Shown here: piece by piece, positions 24,201 through 35,186 of the stretch | Layout of the letters: every line of letters starts with the position of its first letter | How positions within the stretch are numbered: the stretch's first letter is position 1 | Source of the DNA: Nitrobacter sp047149785 | Lineage (GTDB): Bacteria > Pseudomonadota > Alphaproteobacteria > Rhizobiales > Xanthobacteraceae | Assembly: GCF_047149785.1 (NCBI RefSeq) | Contig: NZ_BAAGBE010000001.1 | Span: 744,001 to 808,000, forward strand | Direction of reading: 5' to 3' | Length of the DNA: 64,000 bases | Program-made: the position numbers and the translations under genes | The notes under the pieces: model-generated | Databases searched by the model: none | What the model was told of the DNA's origin: nothing | The model's input: only the letters and a program-made list of their open reading frames with translations

Positions 24201-25463
24201 TTAATGCGGCGGCGTCTGAACCACCGGATTGTGCGGCACGAACAGCCGTCCGCGCTCCACCACGAGCACGACGGCGAGAGCGGCAAGCGTGCACAGGAAA
24301 GCGCCGGTCGCGAACGGCAGCATGGTGCCGTTGAAGTCCTGCCCGATCAGAGCGCCGACGCCGCTTCCGATCAGGGTGGTGATCGAGCCGAACAGCGATG
24401 AGGCGGTTCCGGCGATATGGCCTTGCGGCTCCATGGCGAGCGCGGCGAAGTTCGAGAACATCAGCCCGAATGCGAACATGGTGCCGATTGCCAGCACCAT
24501 GTAGAGCGGAAACGACAGCCACCCCTGCCATGCCGCGAGCAGCGTCAGCATCGCGATCACCACCGATCCGATGAGCGCGCCGTGCGAAATCACCCGCATG
24601 CCGAACCGGCCGACGATGCGCGAGTTCAACAGACCCGCGGCGGCGATGCCGGCGGCGATCGCGGCGAAGGCCAGCGGAAAATAATCGCCGAGGCCGTAGA
24701 TCCCGGTGAAGATCTGTTGCGAACAGAACACGTAGGCGAACAGCACGCTCTGGATTCCGCCGGCGGCGAGCGCGTAGCCGATGGTCTGGCGGTTGGTGAC
24801 GGTCTGGCGGAACGCATCGAAGACGTTCGCGGCGGTCAGCGGCTTGCGTCCCGCCTGGGGAAGGGTTTCCGGCAGTCGGATCGCGCACCACAGCAAAGCG
24901 AGCAGGCCGTAGACCGTCAGTACCACGAAGATGCCGCGCCAGGCCGCGAACAGCAGGATCGCCTGGCCGATCGACGGCGCAAGGACGGGCACTGAAATGA
25001 AAATCATCATCGCCAGCGACAGCACGCTCGCCATCCGTCGTCCGGTGTAGCAGTCACGCACGATCGAGGTGGCGATGACGCGGGCGGCCGAGCTTCCGAT
25101 GCCCTGCAGCACACGCGCCAGCAGCATCATTTCAAGCGAGGGCGCGATCACCGACAAAAGCCCCGCGGCGCTGTACACCAGCATCCCGCCGATCAGGATC
25201 GGGCGGCGGCCGAAGCGGTCCGACAGCGGTCCCATGATGAACTGGCCGGCGCCGAAGCCGGCGAGATACACCGAGATCACGGCCTGGACGTGATTGGGGT
25301 TGGCAATGGCGTAGGCGTCGCGCACGTCCGGCATCGCCGGCAGCATCATGTCGGTCGCGATCGGGTTCAGCGCCATGATGCCGGCGACGATGGCGACGAA
25401 CTCAGGAAACCCCATCGGCCGATGGGTTTGCGACACCCGCCCGTCCACGCTCGCGTCGGTCAT
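24201..25463 (-). CDS. Bcr/CflA family MFS drug-resistance transporter
   Basis: A 420-residue major facilitator with 12 predicted transmembrane segments. The loop 2-3 motif GPLSDRFGRRPILIGG (about 74-89) and the motif C-like segment ARVIATSIVRDCY (about 119-131) are typical of the DHA1 Bcr/CflA branch, proton-coupled exporters of drugs such as bicyclomycin. The start ATG at 25463 is preferred over longer frames. It is a single gene between the beta-helix gene and the pcp gene, all on the minus strand. Confidence 0.88.
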   Translation of the reverse strand: MTDASVDGRVSQTHRPMGFPEFVAIVAGIMALNPIATDMMLPAMPDVRDAYAIANPNHVQAVISVYLAGFGAGQFIMGPLSDRFGRRPILIGGMLVYSAAGLLSVIAPSLEMMLLARVLQGIGSSAARVIATSIVRDCYTGRRMASVLSLAMMIFISVPVLAPSIGQAILLFAAWRGIFVVLTVYGLLALLWCAIRLPETLPQAGRKPLTAANVFDAFRQTVTNRQTIGYALAAGGIQSVLFAYVFCSQQIFTGIYGLGDYFPLAFAAIAAGIAAAGLLNSRIVGRFGMRVISHGALIGSVVIAMLTLLAAWQGWLSFPLYMVLAIGTMFAFGLMFSNFAALAMEPQGHIAGTASSLFGSITTLIGSGVGALIGQDFNGTMLPFATGAFLCTLAALAVVLVVERGRLFVPHNPVVQTPPH

Positions 25464-25565
25464 CGGCCTATCCCGGAAGATCGGTGCGCAGCCCGAAATA
25501 GATGCTGCTGTTGCGCTGCACAATGCCCGTTTCGGACATATCTGTCCACCGCGAGAGGCGGACCG

Positions 25566-26249
25566 TCACAATGAGTTTGAATCCGGCCCGGCGCGCCCTG
25601 CCTGCCTCGCCGCTTTCACCACTTCCAGCAGCATGGCCTCGCCGGCATCGATCAGATACTCCAGCGTGATGCCGCCGGGAACATGAGCCGAGCCGTCGCG
25701 CTTCAGCGGCGGAACATGGATGAAGGCTGCGAGGCGCGGCCCCGCTTGATAGCGCGTGGCCTCGATGGCACGCCAGCAGAGATAATTGCAGAGATAGCTG
25801 CCGGCGTCGCGCGAGGCGCGCGCGTCGATGCCGGTTGCCTGCGCCGCGCGCAGCAGCCTGACGACATGCGGCCCGAAGGCCCGCGCATCCGCCGTGCCCG
25901 CGATCGATCTCTTGCACATCCGCACGCCGTCGAGGTCCGGCCAGATCGCCGTCGCCGCATTGCGCGCGCGGGTCTCGATCCGCAGCCAGGGCGTGCGCGT
26001 CGCGAGGCCGAACATCAACAGCGCGTGCGGACGATGCATCGAAAGAAGTTGCGGCAGTTCGCGGTCCACGGTCTCGTAAGCGACGCGGAAAATGTGGGTT
26101 GCGATCGCGACGTCGTCCAGCGCGGGCCGGCGCAGCCGCGCGATCCGCCCGACCAGCGGCATGGTCGGATTGAACGGCGCGCCGGGGAAGGGGCCGAAGC
26201 CGGTGACGAGAATGCGAAGGTCTTGAGACAATGGAACCTCGGCCGTCAT
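25566..26249 (-). CDS. pcp: Pyroglutamyl-peptidase I
   Basis: A cysteine peptidase of family C15 that removes N-terminal pyroglutamate. LRILVTGFGPFPGAPFNPT at the N terminus is the family signature. The catalytic Cys lies in AGSYLCNYLCW (about residue 140), the His in AAFIHVPPL (about 172), and the Glu in IETRARN (about 85). The ATG at 26249 lies inside a palindromic repeat; a TTG at 26231 (reading LSQDLRILV) would start just before the conserved domain and may be the real start. Length is near 220 residues in either case. Confidence 0.85.
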   Translation of the reverse strand: MTAEVPLSQDLRILVTGFGPFPGAPFNPTMPLVGRIARLRRPALDDVAIATHIFRVAYETVDRELPQLLSMHRPHALLMFGLATRTPWLRIETRARNAATAIWPDLDGVRMCKRSIAGTADARAFGPHVVRLLRAAQATGIDARASRDAGSYLCNYLCWRAIEATRYQAGPRLAAFIHVPPLKRDGSAHVPGGITLEYLIDAGEAMLLEVVKAARQAGRAGPDSNSL

Positions 26250-26377
26250 GCCCGGCCTTGTGCCGGGCATCCACGTCTTCTGCTGCCACGGATCACAGAA
26301 AACAAGACGTGGATGGCCGGGCGTAGGCGAGCGGAAGCAACGCCGTTCTTCGAACGGCTATGCCCGGCCATGACGAC
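26243..26377. repeat. Palindromic intergenic repeat (CCGTCATGCCCGGC...GCCCGGCCATGACG)
   Basis: Outer arms CGTCATGCCCGGCC and TGCCCGGCCATGACG and inner arms ACGTCTT / AAGACGT frame the element, making a large cruciform-type repeat. Related copies occur near 28192 and 47345. It separates meaB from pcp. Confidence 0.75.
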
Positions 26378-26394
26378 AGCAGGTTTAATCCAAC

Positions 26395-27375
26395 TCACCG
26401 CAGCAACTCCGCGATCTGGTCCGCCGCCAGCGCCGGGGTGACGCGGCCTTCGGCGACCTCGGCCTCGATCGCCCTCACTTTGGCGCGGATCGCGGCATCG
26501 CCGCGAAGGCGCGCCTTCATGCGGTCCTCGAACATCGACCACATCCACTTCACCTGCTGCTGGCTGCGCCGCGCAGCGAACTCGCCCGATGCCTGCATCG
26601 CGGTGCGGTGTTCGACAATCGTTTGCCACAACTCCGGAATGCCTGTTCCCGTCAGCCCGGAATAGGTCACGACCGGCGGCTGCCAGTGCTCGGAGCGAGG
26701 GCTGAGAATATGCAGCGCGCTGCGATATTCCGCCGCCGCGCGATTGGCGCGCTTGATGTTGTCGCCATCCGCCTTGTTGACCGCGATCATGTCGGCGAGT
26801 TCGACGAGGCCCTTCTTGATGCCCTGCAATTCGTCGCCGGCGCCGGGCAGCATCAAGGCGAGAAAGAAATCCGTCATGTCGCAGACGGCGGTCTCGGACT
26901 GCCCGGTGCCGACCGTTTCAACCAGCACCACGTCGAAGCCCGCCGCCTCGCACAGCAGCATCGCCTCGCGCGTTCTGGCCGCGACGCCGCCGAGCGTGCC
27001 GGCGGCGGGCGAGGGGCGGATATAGGCGGCGTCCGAAGCCGACAGCCGCGCCATCCGCGTCTTGTCGCCAAGGATCGAGCCGCCGCTGCGCGCCGAGGAC
27101 GGGTCCACCGCCAGCACCGCGACCTTGTGGCCGTGCTCGATCAGGAACATGCCGAGCGCGTCGATGGTTGTGGACTTGCCGACGCCGGGCGATCCGGTGA
27201 TGCCGACGCGGATGGCGCTGCCGGTCGCCGGCAACAGCGCCTGCACCAGCTCGCGCGCGGTCGCCTCATGATCGGCGCGGCGGCTTTCGATCAGCGTGAT
27301 GGCGCGCGCCAGCGCCGCGCGATTGCCGGCGCGGATCTCGCTCGCGAGGGTGTCGGTCGAAAGGGGACGGGTCAT
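26395..27375 (-). CDS. meaB: Methylmalonyl-CoA mutase-associated GTPase MeaB
   Basis: A 326-residue G3E-family GTPase that assembles and protects the B12 enzyme methylmalonyl-CoA mutase. The Walker A motif is GITGSPGVGKST (about 58-69), followed by the VDPSSA loop, switch region VETVGTGQSE, and the base-specificity NKAD. The C-terminal helical extension expected for MeaB is present. Its ATG overlaps the stop of the DUF3298 gene (ATGA), so it is the last gene of the methylmalonyl-CoA mutase cluster. Confidence 0.93.
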   Translation of the reverse strand: MTRPLSTDTLASEIRAGNRAALARAITLIESRRADHEATARELVQALLPATGSAIRVGITGSPGVGKSTTIDALGMFLIEHGHKVAVLAVDPSSARSGGSILGDKTRMARLSASDAAYIRPSPAAGTLGGVAARTREAMLLCEAAGFDVVLVETVGTGQSETAVCDMTDFFLALMLPGAGDELQGIKKGLVELADMIAVNKADGDNIKRANRAAAEYRSALHILSPRSEHWQPPVVTYSGLTGTGIPELWQTIVEHRTAMQASGEFAARRSQQQVKWMWSMFEDRMKARLRGDAAIRAKVRAIEAEVAEGRVTPALAADQIAELLR

Positions 27376-28181
27376 TTGTCCTGTTTGGCTGCTTTCGCGC
27401 GGTCGCCGGCGAAGATCGCAGCACCTTGCGGCGAAAGATATGGCTCGAAGGTCTGCCAAGGCACGAAGACGACGAACGATCCCTCGACATAGGGACCGAC
27501 CGCATAAGGCGGATAATGGAATTCGAGGCCGGCGCTTTTGCCGGGTTCGGTCGATGCGGCAAGTGTCACCGCGCCGACCTTCAGCAGCGTCGGCTCGATG
27601 CCCTTGTACCAGTCGATCCCGCCTGCGTCGTCGATGCCGCGCGCTTTCTTGTCGGCCTTGACGGCGGCGATGGCCGCCGCGCGCAGCGCTCTCATGGTGG
27701 CGCCGTTGTCGGCGGTTTCCTTGAAGAACGGCCGGATGCTGATGCGTTTGGCGGCGCTGTCGTCCCACAGGATGGTGTCGATGTCGGTGTTGGGATGCGC
27801 GCCGCCGGTATAGGTATAGTCGGTGCGCACCACGCTGACATAGCGACCATCAACCTGCGAGACGCGGCTGTAGCTGCGTTCGAAGGTCCAGGCGCGATTC
27901 TCGCGAAACAGGTCGGGTGAGGCCTTGAACTCCTGCGCTGCGTCGGCGCGGTTGTGTTCCACCCAGCGCTTGCCTTCGGCAAGGCAATTCGCCGCCAGCG
28001 TTGCATTCGATTTGATGCCGTCGTCCAGCAAGACGCTGGCGTCGATGTATTTCGTCTTGACGGCGAAGTCGGGCTTGGGCTCGGCTGCGATGGCAGGAGC
28101 GATGCCTGCGAGCATCAGGACTGCCATGAGACATGAAAACTTCTGAAGCGGACTCGCGATAGAACTGAGGCTGGTGATCAT
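27372..28181 (-). CDS. Exported DUF4163/DUF3298 protein
   Basis: A 269-residue protein with a signal peptide (residues 15-32, cleavage after AIA). The mature part shows the RsiV/PdaC-like pair of domains: DUF4163 with RVSQVDGRYVSVVRTDYTYTGGAHPNTDI and a C-terminal DUF3298 part (FHYPPYAVGPYVEGSFVVFVPW). Members bind ligands such as lysozyme or act on peptidoglycan in Firmicutes, but the role here is unknown. Its stop overlaps meaB, which suggests cotranscription. The start was placed at the ATG at 28181, outside the repeat that precedes it. Confidence 0.82.
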   Translation of the reverse strand: MITSLSSIASPLQKFSCLMAVLMLAGIAPAIAAEPKPDFAVKTKYIDASVLLDDGIKSNATLAANCLAEGKRWVEHNRADAAQEFKASPDLFRENRAWTFERSYSRVSQVDGRYVSVVRTDYTYTGGAHPNTDIDTILWDDSAAKRISIRPFFKETADNGATMRALRAAAIAAVKADKKARGIDDAGGIDWYKGIEPTLLKVGAVTLAASTEPGKSAGLEFHYPPYAVGPYVEGSFVVFVPWQTFEPYLSPQGAAIFAGDRAKAAKQDK

Positions 28182-28189
28182 GGCAACCT

Positions 28190-28272
28190 TCGTCATGGCC
28201 GGGCTCGTTCCGGCCGTCCTGGTCTCGGCGTTCGGATCATAGAGAGGTGGATGCCCGCGACAAGCGCACGCA
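28190..28272. repeat. Palindromic intergenic repeat, degenerate copy
   Basis: CTTCGTCATGGCCGGGCTCGTTCCGGCC opens the element and TGGATGCCCGCGACAAGC closes it. It resembles the repeats at 26243 and 47345, but the second arm is diverged. It lies between mutB and the DUF3298 gene. Confidence 0.6.
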
Positions 28273-28305
28273 TCATTGTGTGGAGAGTTTAACAAAACCC
28301 CTGCG

Positions 28306-30471
<2,166 letters not shown>

Positions 30472-30477
30472 CGTCGT

Positions 30478-30942
30478 TCAATCATGGTCCGGGTGCTGGT
30501 GGCTGATGATGCTTGCCATCTTCTCCGTCCCGTAGTTTTCCATGGTGGTATGGCTCGGCAGGTTGACGATGGTCGCGACCCAGCCGAGTCGGGATTCAGT
30601 GCCATATTGCCGGGTCGGCACCAGCAGATCCGGCCGGTCGAACGCGCCGGTCATGATCTCGATGCACGGACCGCCGATGCGGCTGAAGCTCAACGGCGTG
30701 CCGCAGGCGGCGCAGAACCCGCGCTCCGCGATCGAGGACGAGCGGAACGTCGCCGGTGAGCCTCTGGTCCACTGGAAACTCTCGCGCGGGATATCGGCGA
30801 AAGACGCAAACGGCGCGCCGGTGGCCTTCTGGCACATGCGGCAGTGGCAGATACTGATCCGCATCGGCGCGGCCGTCAGCGCAAATCGGATCGCGCCGCA
30901 CTGGCACCCGCCGGTCAGCGACGGTTTTTCCTGCTCGCTCAT
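30478..30942 (-). CDS. GFA family (glutathione-dependent formaldehyde-activating-like) protein
   Basis: A 154-residue zinc protein of the GFA/CENP-V family. The cysteine pattern is complete: GCQCGAIRF (about 12-20), CHCRMCQKATG (about 32-42) and CAACGTPL (about 77-84). Biochemical roles of most members are unknown; the name comes from Gfa of Paracoccus. It lies between mutA and mutB. Its ATG overlaps the mutA TGA, so it is translationally coupled to mutA, an unusual intruder in a mutase operon. Confidence 0.9.
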   Translation of the reverse strand: MSEQEKPSLTGGCQCGAIRFALTAAPMRISICHCRMCQKATGAPFASFADIPRESFQWTRGSPATFRSSSIAERGFCAACGTPLSFSRIGGPCIEIMTGAFDRPDLLVPTRQYGTESRLGWVATIVNLPSHTTMENYGTEKMASIISHQHPDHD

Positions 30943-32888
30943 CGTTGCTCCAGTCGCTGCCACGCGTCGTTCAGCATCGCCAGCGCGTCGACGCCCGCGA
31001 AAATGAAATCCTGTACGCCGGCCGACCGCAGCGCGGCTTCCAGCTTGCCTGGCCGCCCTGCCAAATAGATATGGCGCGCGCCCGCGGCATGTAAGGTCCG
31101 CGCTGCGGCTGCCCCCTGATCGGCATAGACCTGATCCGAGGAGCACAGGCAGACCAGTTGCGCGCCGGATGCCTTGAAGGCGGCGGCGATGGCGGTTTGC
31201 GTCGCTGCGGCACTCTTCTCCCTCTCCCCGTTGGGGAGAGGGTCGGGGTGAGGGGGCGCGTTTGGCGGAAGCGCCGGCGCAAAATCAACCGCCTCGATGC
31301 CGCCGGTCTCAAAGAAACTCCGGGCGAAGGTCGCGCGCGCGGTGAAGTCGGCCGCCGTGCCGAGCGTGGCGAGAAAGATTGTCGGCCGCGCGCCGGTGGC
31401 TTTGAGCCAATCGTTGGAGCGATCGCGCAATTGTTCGAAAGCCGCGGCGAGCCGCATCGGCGCCAGTGCGTCGAAGGTGATCGTTGCGTCGCCGCAGGGC
31501 TCAGGCGCGTGCGGGATGGCGTCGAGCACGGCCGCCGGCTTTTCATGCAGGTTTGGAAACTCGCTGGCGCCGGTGAGCACGTCGCGGCGCTTTGCGACGT
31601 TGGCCTCGCGCGCGGCGCGCGTTGCCACAACATCGCGCTGGATCAGGTTCTGCGTCAGCGCCGCAAACGCGCCGCCGGCTTTCTCGATATCCTGAAACTG
31701 CCTCCAGGCCGCTTCGCAAAGCTGCCGCGTCAGCGCCTCGATGCCGCCCGAGCCCGCCGCCGGATCGGCGACTTTGGCGAGATTGGATTCCTCAATCAAA
31801 ATGAGCTGCGTGTTGCGGGCGATGCGCCGCGCAAAGGCGTCCGGCAGGCCGAGCACCAGCGTATGCGGCAGCACGCAGACGCTGTCGGCGCCACCGAGTC
31901 CGGCCGAAAACGCGGAGATGGTGGCGCGCAGCATGTTCACGTAAGGATCATACCGGGTCAGCATCCGCCACGCGGTCTCGGCGGCGATGAACAACGGCTT
32001 CGGCGCGAGGCCGCAAGCCTGTTCGATTCGTGCCCACGACAGCCGCAACGCGCGGAACTTGGCCAGCGTCAGAAACTGGTCGGCATCGGCGGCAAGCCTT
32101 GCGTGGATCATGCCGCGCGCATCATCGAGATCGATGCCGGCGCTTTCGAGCGCGCGGAGGTATGCCACCAATGATGCGAGAACGAAGGCGAGTTCCTGCG
32201 CCTCCGATCCGCCGGCGTCGTGGATCACCCTGCCATCGGCGGCGAGAAAGGGACCGTGGAAGCCAACGGCGGCCAGTTTCTTCGCGGTCTCGGCGACCGC
32301 CGGAGCGATGTCGCTCCAGGGCGAGACGCTCGATCCCGATGCCGCGCAGGCGCCGAGCGGATCGAGGCCGAAGCGGATGTCGCAGGCCGCCGGGTCTGCT
32401 CCTTTGGTCCTGATGTCGTCGGCAATGCGCAGGGCGATCGCGCGCGATTGCGGCCCCATCTCCAGTTCGATCGAGATGCCTGCGTCGAGAAGAACGCCAT
32501 CGAGAGCTTTTGCGACAGCCTCCGCCGTCGGCGGCAGTCCAAAGCCGCGAGCGCCGATCGCGTCGGCAAACACCAGCGTCAGGCCGGTGGCGCCGTTGTC
32601 GAGGTCGTGAAGCGCCTGCGCGTTGGCTTGCGCCGCGTCGGGATGATCGATCCGCTGCATCACCTGCCAAGGTGCTGCTGCTGCGCGGCTGGCGATCGCG
32701 TGCGCGCCTTTCGCGCGGGCATGGATCGGCTCGATCGCGAGGCCGTCATAGGTCTTTGCGATCAGCGTCTCGAACGGCGCGCCTTTCAGCACGCTATCGA
32801 CCAGCTTGCGCCAGTCGTCCGCCGTAGCCGGGGCGAAATCGGCGGCCAGGGGCAGATCGGAAACCACGTCGTCGGGAGCAGCGGGCAT
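30939..32888 (-). CDS. mutA: Methylmalonyl-CoA mutase small subunit, with repeat-encoded insert
   Basis: A 649-residue non-catalytic subunit of the heterodimeric mutase. It resembles mutB in the barrel part (DPYVNMLRATISAFSAGLGGADSVCVLPHT, about 330-360) but has no DxHxxG cobalamin motif in its C-terminal domain, as expected. About 20 residues, PPNAPPHPDPLPNGEREKSA near 553-572, are encoded by a palindromic repeat at 31216-31262 and are not part of the family alignment. The start ATG at 32888 gives MPAAPDDVVSDLPLAADF. It heads the mutA-GFA-mutB run. Confidence 0.92.
   Translation of the reverse strand: MPAAPDDVVSDLPLAADFAPATADDWRKLVDSVLKGAPFETLIAKTYDGLAIEPIHARAKGAHAIASRAAAAPWQVMQRIDHPDAAQANAQALHDLDNGATGLTLVFADAIGARGFGLPPTAEAVAKALDGVLLDAGISIELEMGPQSRAIALRIADDIRTKGADPAACDIRFGLDPLGACAASGSSVSPWSDIAPAVAETAKKLAAVGFHGPFLAADGRVIHDAGGSEAQELAFVLASLVAYLRALESAGIDLDDARGMIHARLAADADQFLTLAKFRALRLSWARIEQACGLAPKPLFIAAETAWRMLTRYDPYVNMLRATISAFSAGLGGADSVCVLPHTLVLGLPDAFARRIARNTQLILIEESNLAKVADPAAGSGGIEALTRQLCEAAWRQFQDIEKAGGAFAALTQNLIQRDVVATRAAREANVAKRRDVLTGASEFPNLHEKPAAVLDAIPHAPEPCGDATITFDALAPMRLAAAFEQLRDRSNDWLKATGARPTIFLATLGTAADFTARATFARSFFETGGIEAVDFAPALPPNAPPHPDPLPNGEREKSAAATQTAIAAAFKASGAQLVCLCSSDQVYADQGAAAARTLHAAGARHIYLAGRPGKLEAALRSAGVQDFIFAGVDALAMLNDAWQRLEQR
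31216..31262. repeat. Palindromic repeat inserted in frame in mutA
   Basis: CCCTCTCCCCGTTGGGGAGAGGG is a perfect hairpin with a 3-nt loop, followed by TCGGGGTGAGGGGGCGCG. It keeps the mutA frame and encodes Pro-rich residues. It is the same type of element as the one in dnaE2. Confidence 0.8.
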
Positions 32889-32967
32889 TGTGCGCTCGGT
32901 TGCGAAAAAGCCGGTACGCAAAATGCCATGCGGCGGCGGACAAGCCAAACGGTCCTTTAGGGCGAGG

Positions 32968-33453
32968 TCAGTCGGGCAGGCGCTTGATGCCCGCTGTCGA
33001 GATAGTGGCCAGCCCCTCGGCCGGCGTTCGCCCCGCGATGATGCGATCCGGTGCGATCTCGGCAAGCGGAACCAGCACGAAGGCGCGCTCGAACAGGCGC
33101 GGATGCGGCAGCTTCAGTTCCGGCCTGTCGAGGACGGCATCGTCGTAGGCGATCAAATCGAGGTCCAGCGTGCGCGGGCCCCAGCGGGTTTCCGTGCTGC
33201 GATCGCGGCCGAACTTTGTCTCGATCTTGTGCAGCGTGTACAGCAGCGCGTGCGGGTCGAGGCGGGTCTCGATCTCGATGCAGGCGTTGACGAAGCGGTC
33301 CTGATTTTCGTCGCCCCAGGGTGGGGTGGTGTAGTCGGAGGAGCGTGCGACGAGCACGGCCTGCGCCATGCCGCAGATGTTGGCGATGGCCTTGCGGAAG
33401 GTCTGGCGGACGTCTCCGACGTTGCCCCCAAGCGCGATCAGGACGCTGGCCAA
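32968..33453 (-). CDS. folK: 2-amino-4-hydroxy-6-hydroxymethyldihydropteridine pyrophosphokinase
   Basis: A 161-residue folate enzyme transferring pyrophosphate from ATP to the pterin alcohol. Motifs: ALGGNVGD (about 6-13), PPWGDENQDRFVNACIEIET (about 43-62) and RWGPRTLDLDLIAYDD (about 89-104). The start is inferred as TTG at 33453, two bases after the folB stop and with AGGGA upstream; there is no ATG near the conserved N terminus. It is the third gene of folP-folB-folK. Confidence 0.9.
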   Translation of the reverse strand: MASVLIALGGNVGDVRQTFRKAIANICGMAQAVLVARSSDYTTPPWGDENQDRFVNACIEIETRLDPHALLYTLHKIETKFGRDRSTETRWGPRTLDLDLIAYDDAVLDRPELKLPHPRLFERAFVLVPLAEIAPDRIIAGRTPAEGLATISTAGIKRLPD

Positions 33454-33455
33454 GG

Positions 33456-33821
33456 CTATTCCCTGCCGCGGATGAGGGTGATGCCGACGTCGTCGAAGAT
33501 CGCCGCGACCGGCGCATGGGGCTTGTGCACGGTGACCTTGATCGTGTTCACGCGCGGGAAAGCCGTCAGCACCGCGTCGGCGACCGCGCCCGCCGCGCAT
33601 TCGAGCAGCTTGTAATTGGCGTCCTTGAACGCGGCACTGGCGGTCGCGATCACACTGGAATAGGAGACGGTATCGGCGAGCCGGTCGGTCCGGGAGGATT
33701 CCGACAGATCGGCCGAAAGCTCTATGTCCATCACGAAGCGCTGGCCGACTTCGGTCTCGTGCTGCATGACGCCGTGCTGCGCATGGATCACGAGGCCGCG
33801 AATGAAGATCGTGCCGCTCAT
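33456..33821 (-). CDS. folB: Dihydroneopterin aldolase
   Basis: A 121-residue enzyme that converts dihydroneopterin to the hydroxymethyl pterin and glycolaldehyde. Family features: IHAQHGVMQHETEVGQRFVMDIEL (about 12-35) with the active-site Glu and the conserved Lys in VTVHKPHAP (about 97-105). Its ATG overlaps the folP stop. Confidence 0.93.
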   Translation of the reverse strand: MSGTIFIRGLVIHAQHGVMQHETEVGQRFVMDIELSADLSESSRTDRLADTVSYSSVIATASAAFKDANYKLLECAAGAVADAVLTAFPRVNTIKVTVHKPHAPVAAIFDDVGITLIRGRE

Positions 33822-34717
33822 GGTTGATGATCCCTGATTCTGGCTTCGATGGCGTGGGCGACGCGCAACGCCTGCACCGTATCCGCCACGTCGTGCGTGC
33901 GGACGATCCGCGCGCCGCCTCGTGCTGCGATCAGATGCGCGGCGAGCGAACCGCCGAGCCGTTCCTTCGGTTCCGACGGCACCACCGCGTCGATGAAGCG
34001 CTTGCGCGACGCGCCGACCAGCACCGGCAGGCCGAACGTCCGCAGCTCGTCGAGCCGGGCCAGCGCGATCATGCTCTGTTCCTGGGTTTTGCCGAAGCCG
34101 ATGCCCGGGTCGAGGACGAGGTGGCCTGCGGGAATCCCGGCTTTCGCCGCGATCTCCAGCGATCGTTCGAAGAACGCCGCGATGTCGCGCATGATGTCGA
34201 GGGTGGCGTCCGGCTTGCCGCGGTTGTGCATGACGATAACAGGTGCATCGTGCGCGGCGATCACGCTCGCCATGTCCGGATCGCGCTGCAAACCCCAGAC
34301 GTCGTTGGCGATGGCGGCCCCGTTCTCCAACGCCCAGGCCACGACCTCGGACTTCATGCTGTCGATCGACACCGGCGTGCCGAGCGCGGCAACGGCGGCC
34401 AGCACCGGCTCCAGACGTCGCATCTCCTCGTCATGCGAGACCGGTTGCGAGCCGTAGGGGCGGGTGGATTCCGCGCCGATATCGATGACGTCGGCGCCTT
34501 CCGCGACCATGCGGCGCGCCTGCGTCAGCGCGCGGTCGGGCGCGATGAATTGACCGCCGTCGGAGAAGGAATCGGGAGTGACGTTCAGGACCCCCATGAC
34601 CGCCGGATACGGCTGCGACAGCAGTTTGTGCAGCAGCGGATGACGTGTGTCATCCGTGACAGGTCCGGATATGGAAGGGGCCGCCGCCATGCGGTGGCTT
34701 TGCGCGGTCGCGGACAT
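33818..34717 (-). CDS. folP: Dihydropteroate synthase
   Basis: A 299-residue TIM-barrel enzyme that joins the pterin pyrophosphate to p-aminobenzoate; it is the sulfonamide target. Motifs: GVLNVTPDSFSDGG (about 42-55), GAESTRPYG (about 81-89), DPGIGFGKT (about 203-211) and GASRKRFI (about 235-242). A longer N-terminal tail of about 35 residues precedes the core. It begins the folP-folB-folK operon, whose genes overlap or abut. Confidence 0.93.
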   Translation of the reverse strand: MSATAQSHRMAAAPSISGPVTDDTRHPLLHKLLSQPYPAVMGVLNVTPDSFSDGGQFIAPDRALTQARRMVAEGADVIDIGAESTRPYGSQPVSHDEEMRRLEPVLAAVAALGTPVSIDSMKSEVVAWALENGAAIANDVWGLQRDPDMASVIAAHDAPVIVMHNRGKPDATLDIMRDIAAFFERSLEIAAKAGIPAGHLVLDPGIGFGKTQEQSMIALARLDELRTFGLPVLVGASRKRFIDAVVPSEPKERLGGSLAAHLIAARGGARIVRTHDVADTVQALRVAHAIEARIRDHQP

Positions 34718-34774
34718 GGTGTCAAGGCGCGAAAGAGCCTGCTCGGAAACGCCCGGCCTCGCGGAAAGGTGGGC

Positions 34775-35182
34775 TCAATAGGTGATCTTGAGCGGGAGCT
34801 TGCGAGCCTGCGCGATCAGATCGCCGATCGATTTTTCCGACGGCAATACGCTGACGAGCTTGCGCCTGGTGTTGACGTCCTTCATGGCCTGAGCCAGGCG
34901 GGCGGGATTACGATGTGTCAGTTCGCGCACCGTGGTGACGCCGGCTGCGCGCAACAACTTGGTCTTGCCATTGCCCATTCCGGGGATGCGCATGTAGTCG
35001 GCGAGATTGGCCCACTCCAGCAGTTGCTGTTCGCTGAATCCGGTCCTGACTGCGAGCGCCTTGCGGCCTTTCGAGGTGCTGGCCGCCTCCAGGTAGGCAT
35101 CCGTTGTCCGGATGCCGACGGACCTCAGCTTCTTGGCGTCGACGGCGCTCAGACCTTCGAGCTTGGAGATCGGATATGTCAT
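34775..35182 (-). CDS. DUF4332 helix-hairpin-helix protein
   Basis: A 135-residue protein of the DUF4332 type, built of tandem helix-hairpin-helix motifs: YPISKLEGLSAVDAKKLRSVGIRTTDAYLEAA (about 3-34) and MRIPGMGNGKTKLLRAAGVTTVRELT (about 64-89). Such motifs bind DNA without sequence specificity or mediate protein contacts. The function is not known. The first part of the neighbouring DUF2267-like remnant lies 5 nt upstream. Confidence 0.82.
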   Translation of the reverse strand: MTYPISKLEGLSAVDAKKLRSVGIRTTDAYLEAASTSKGRKALAVRTGFSEQQLLEWANLADYMRIPGMGNGKTKLLRAAGVTTVRELTHRNPARLAQAMKDVNTRRKLVSVLPSEKSIGDLIAQARKLPLKITY

Positions 35183-35186
35183 GACG

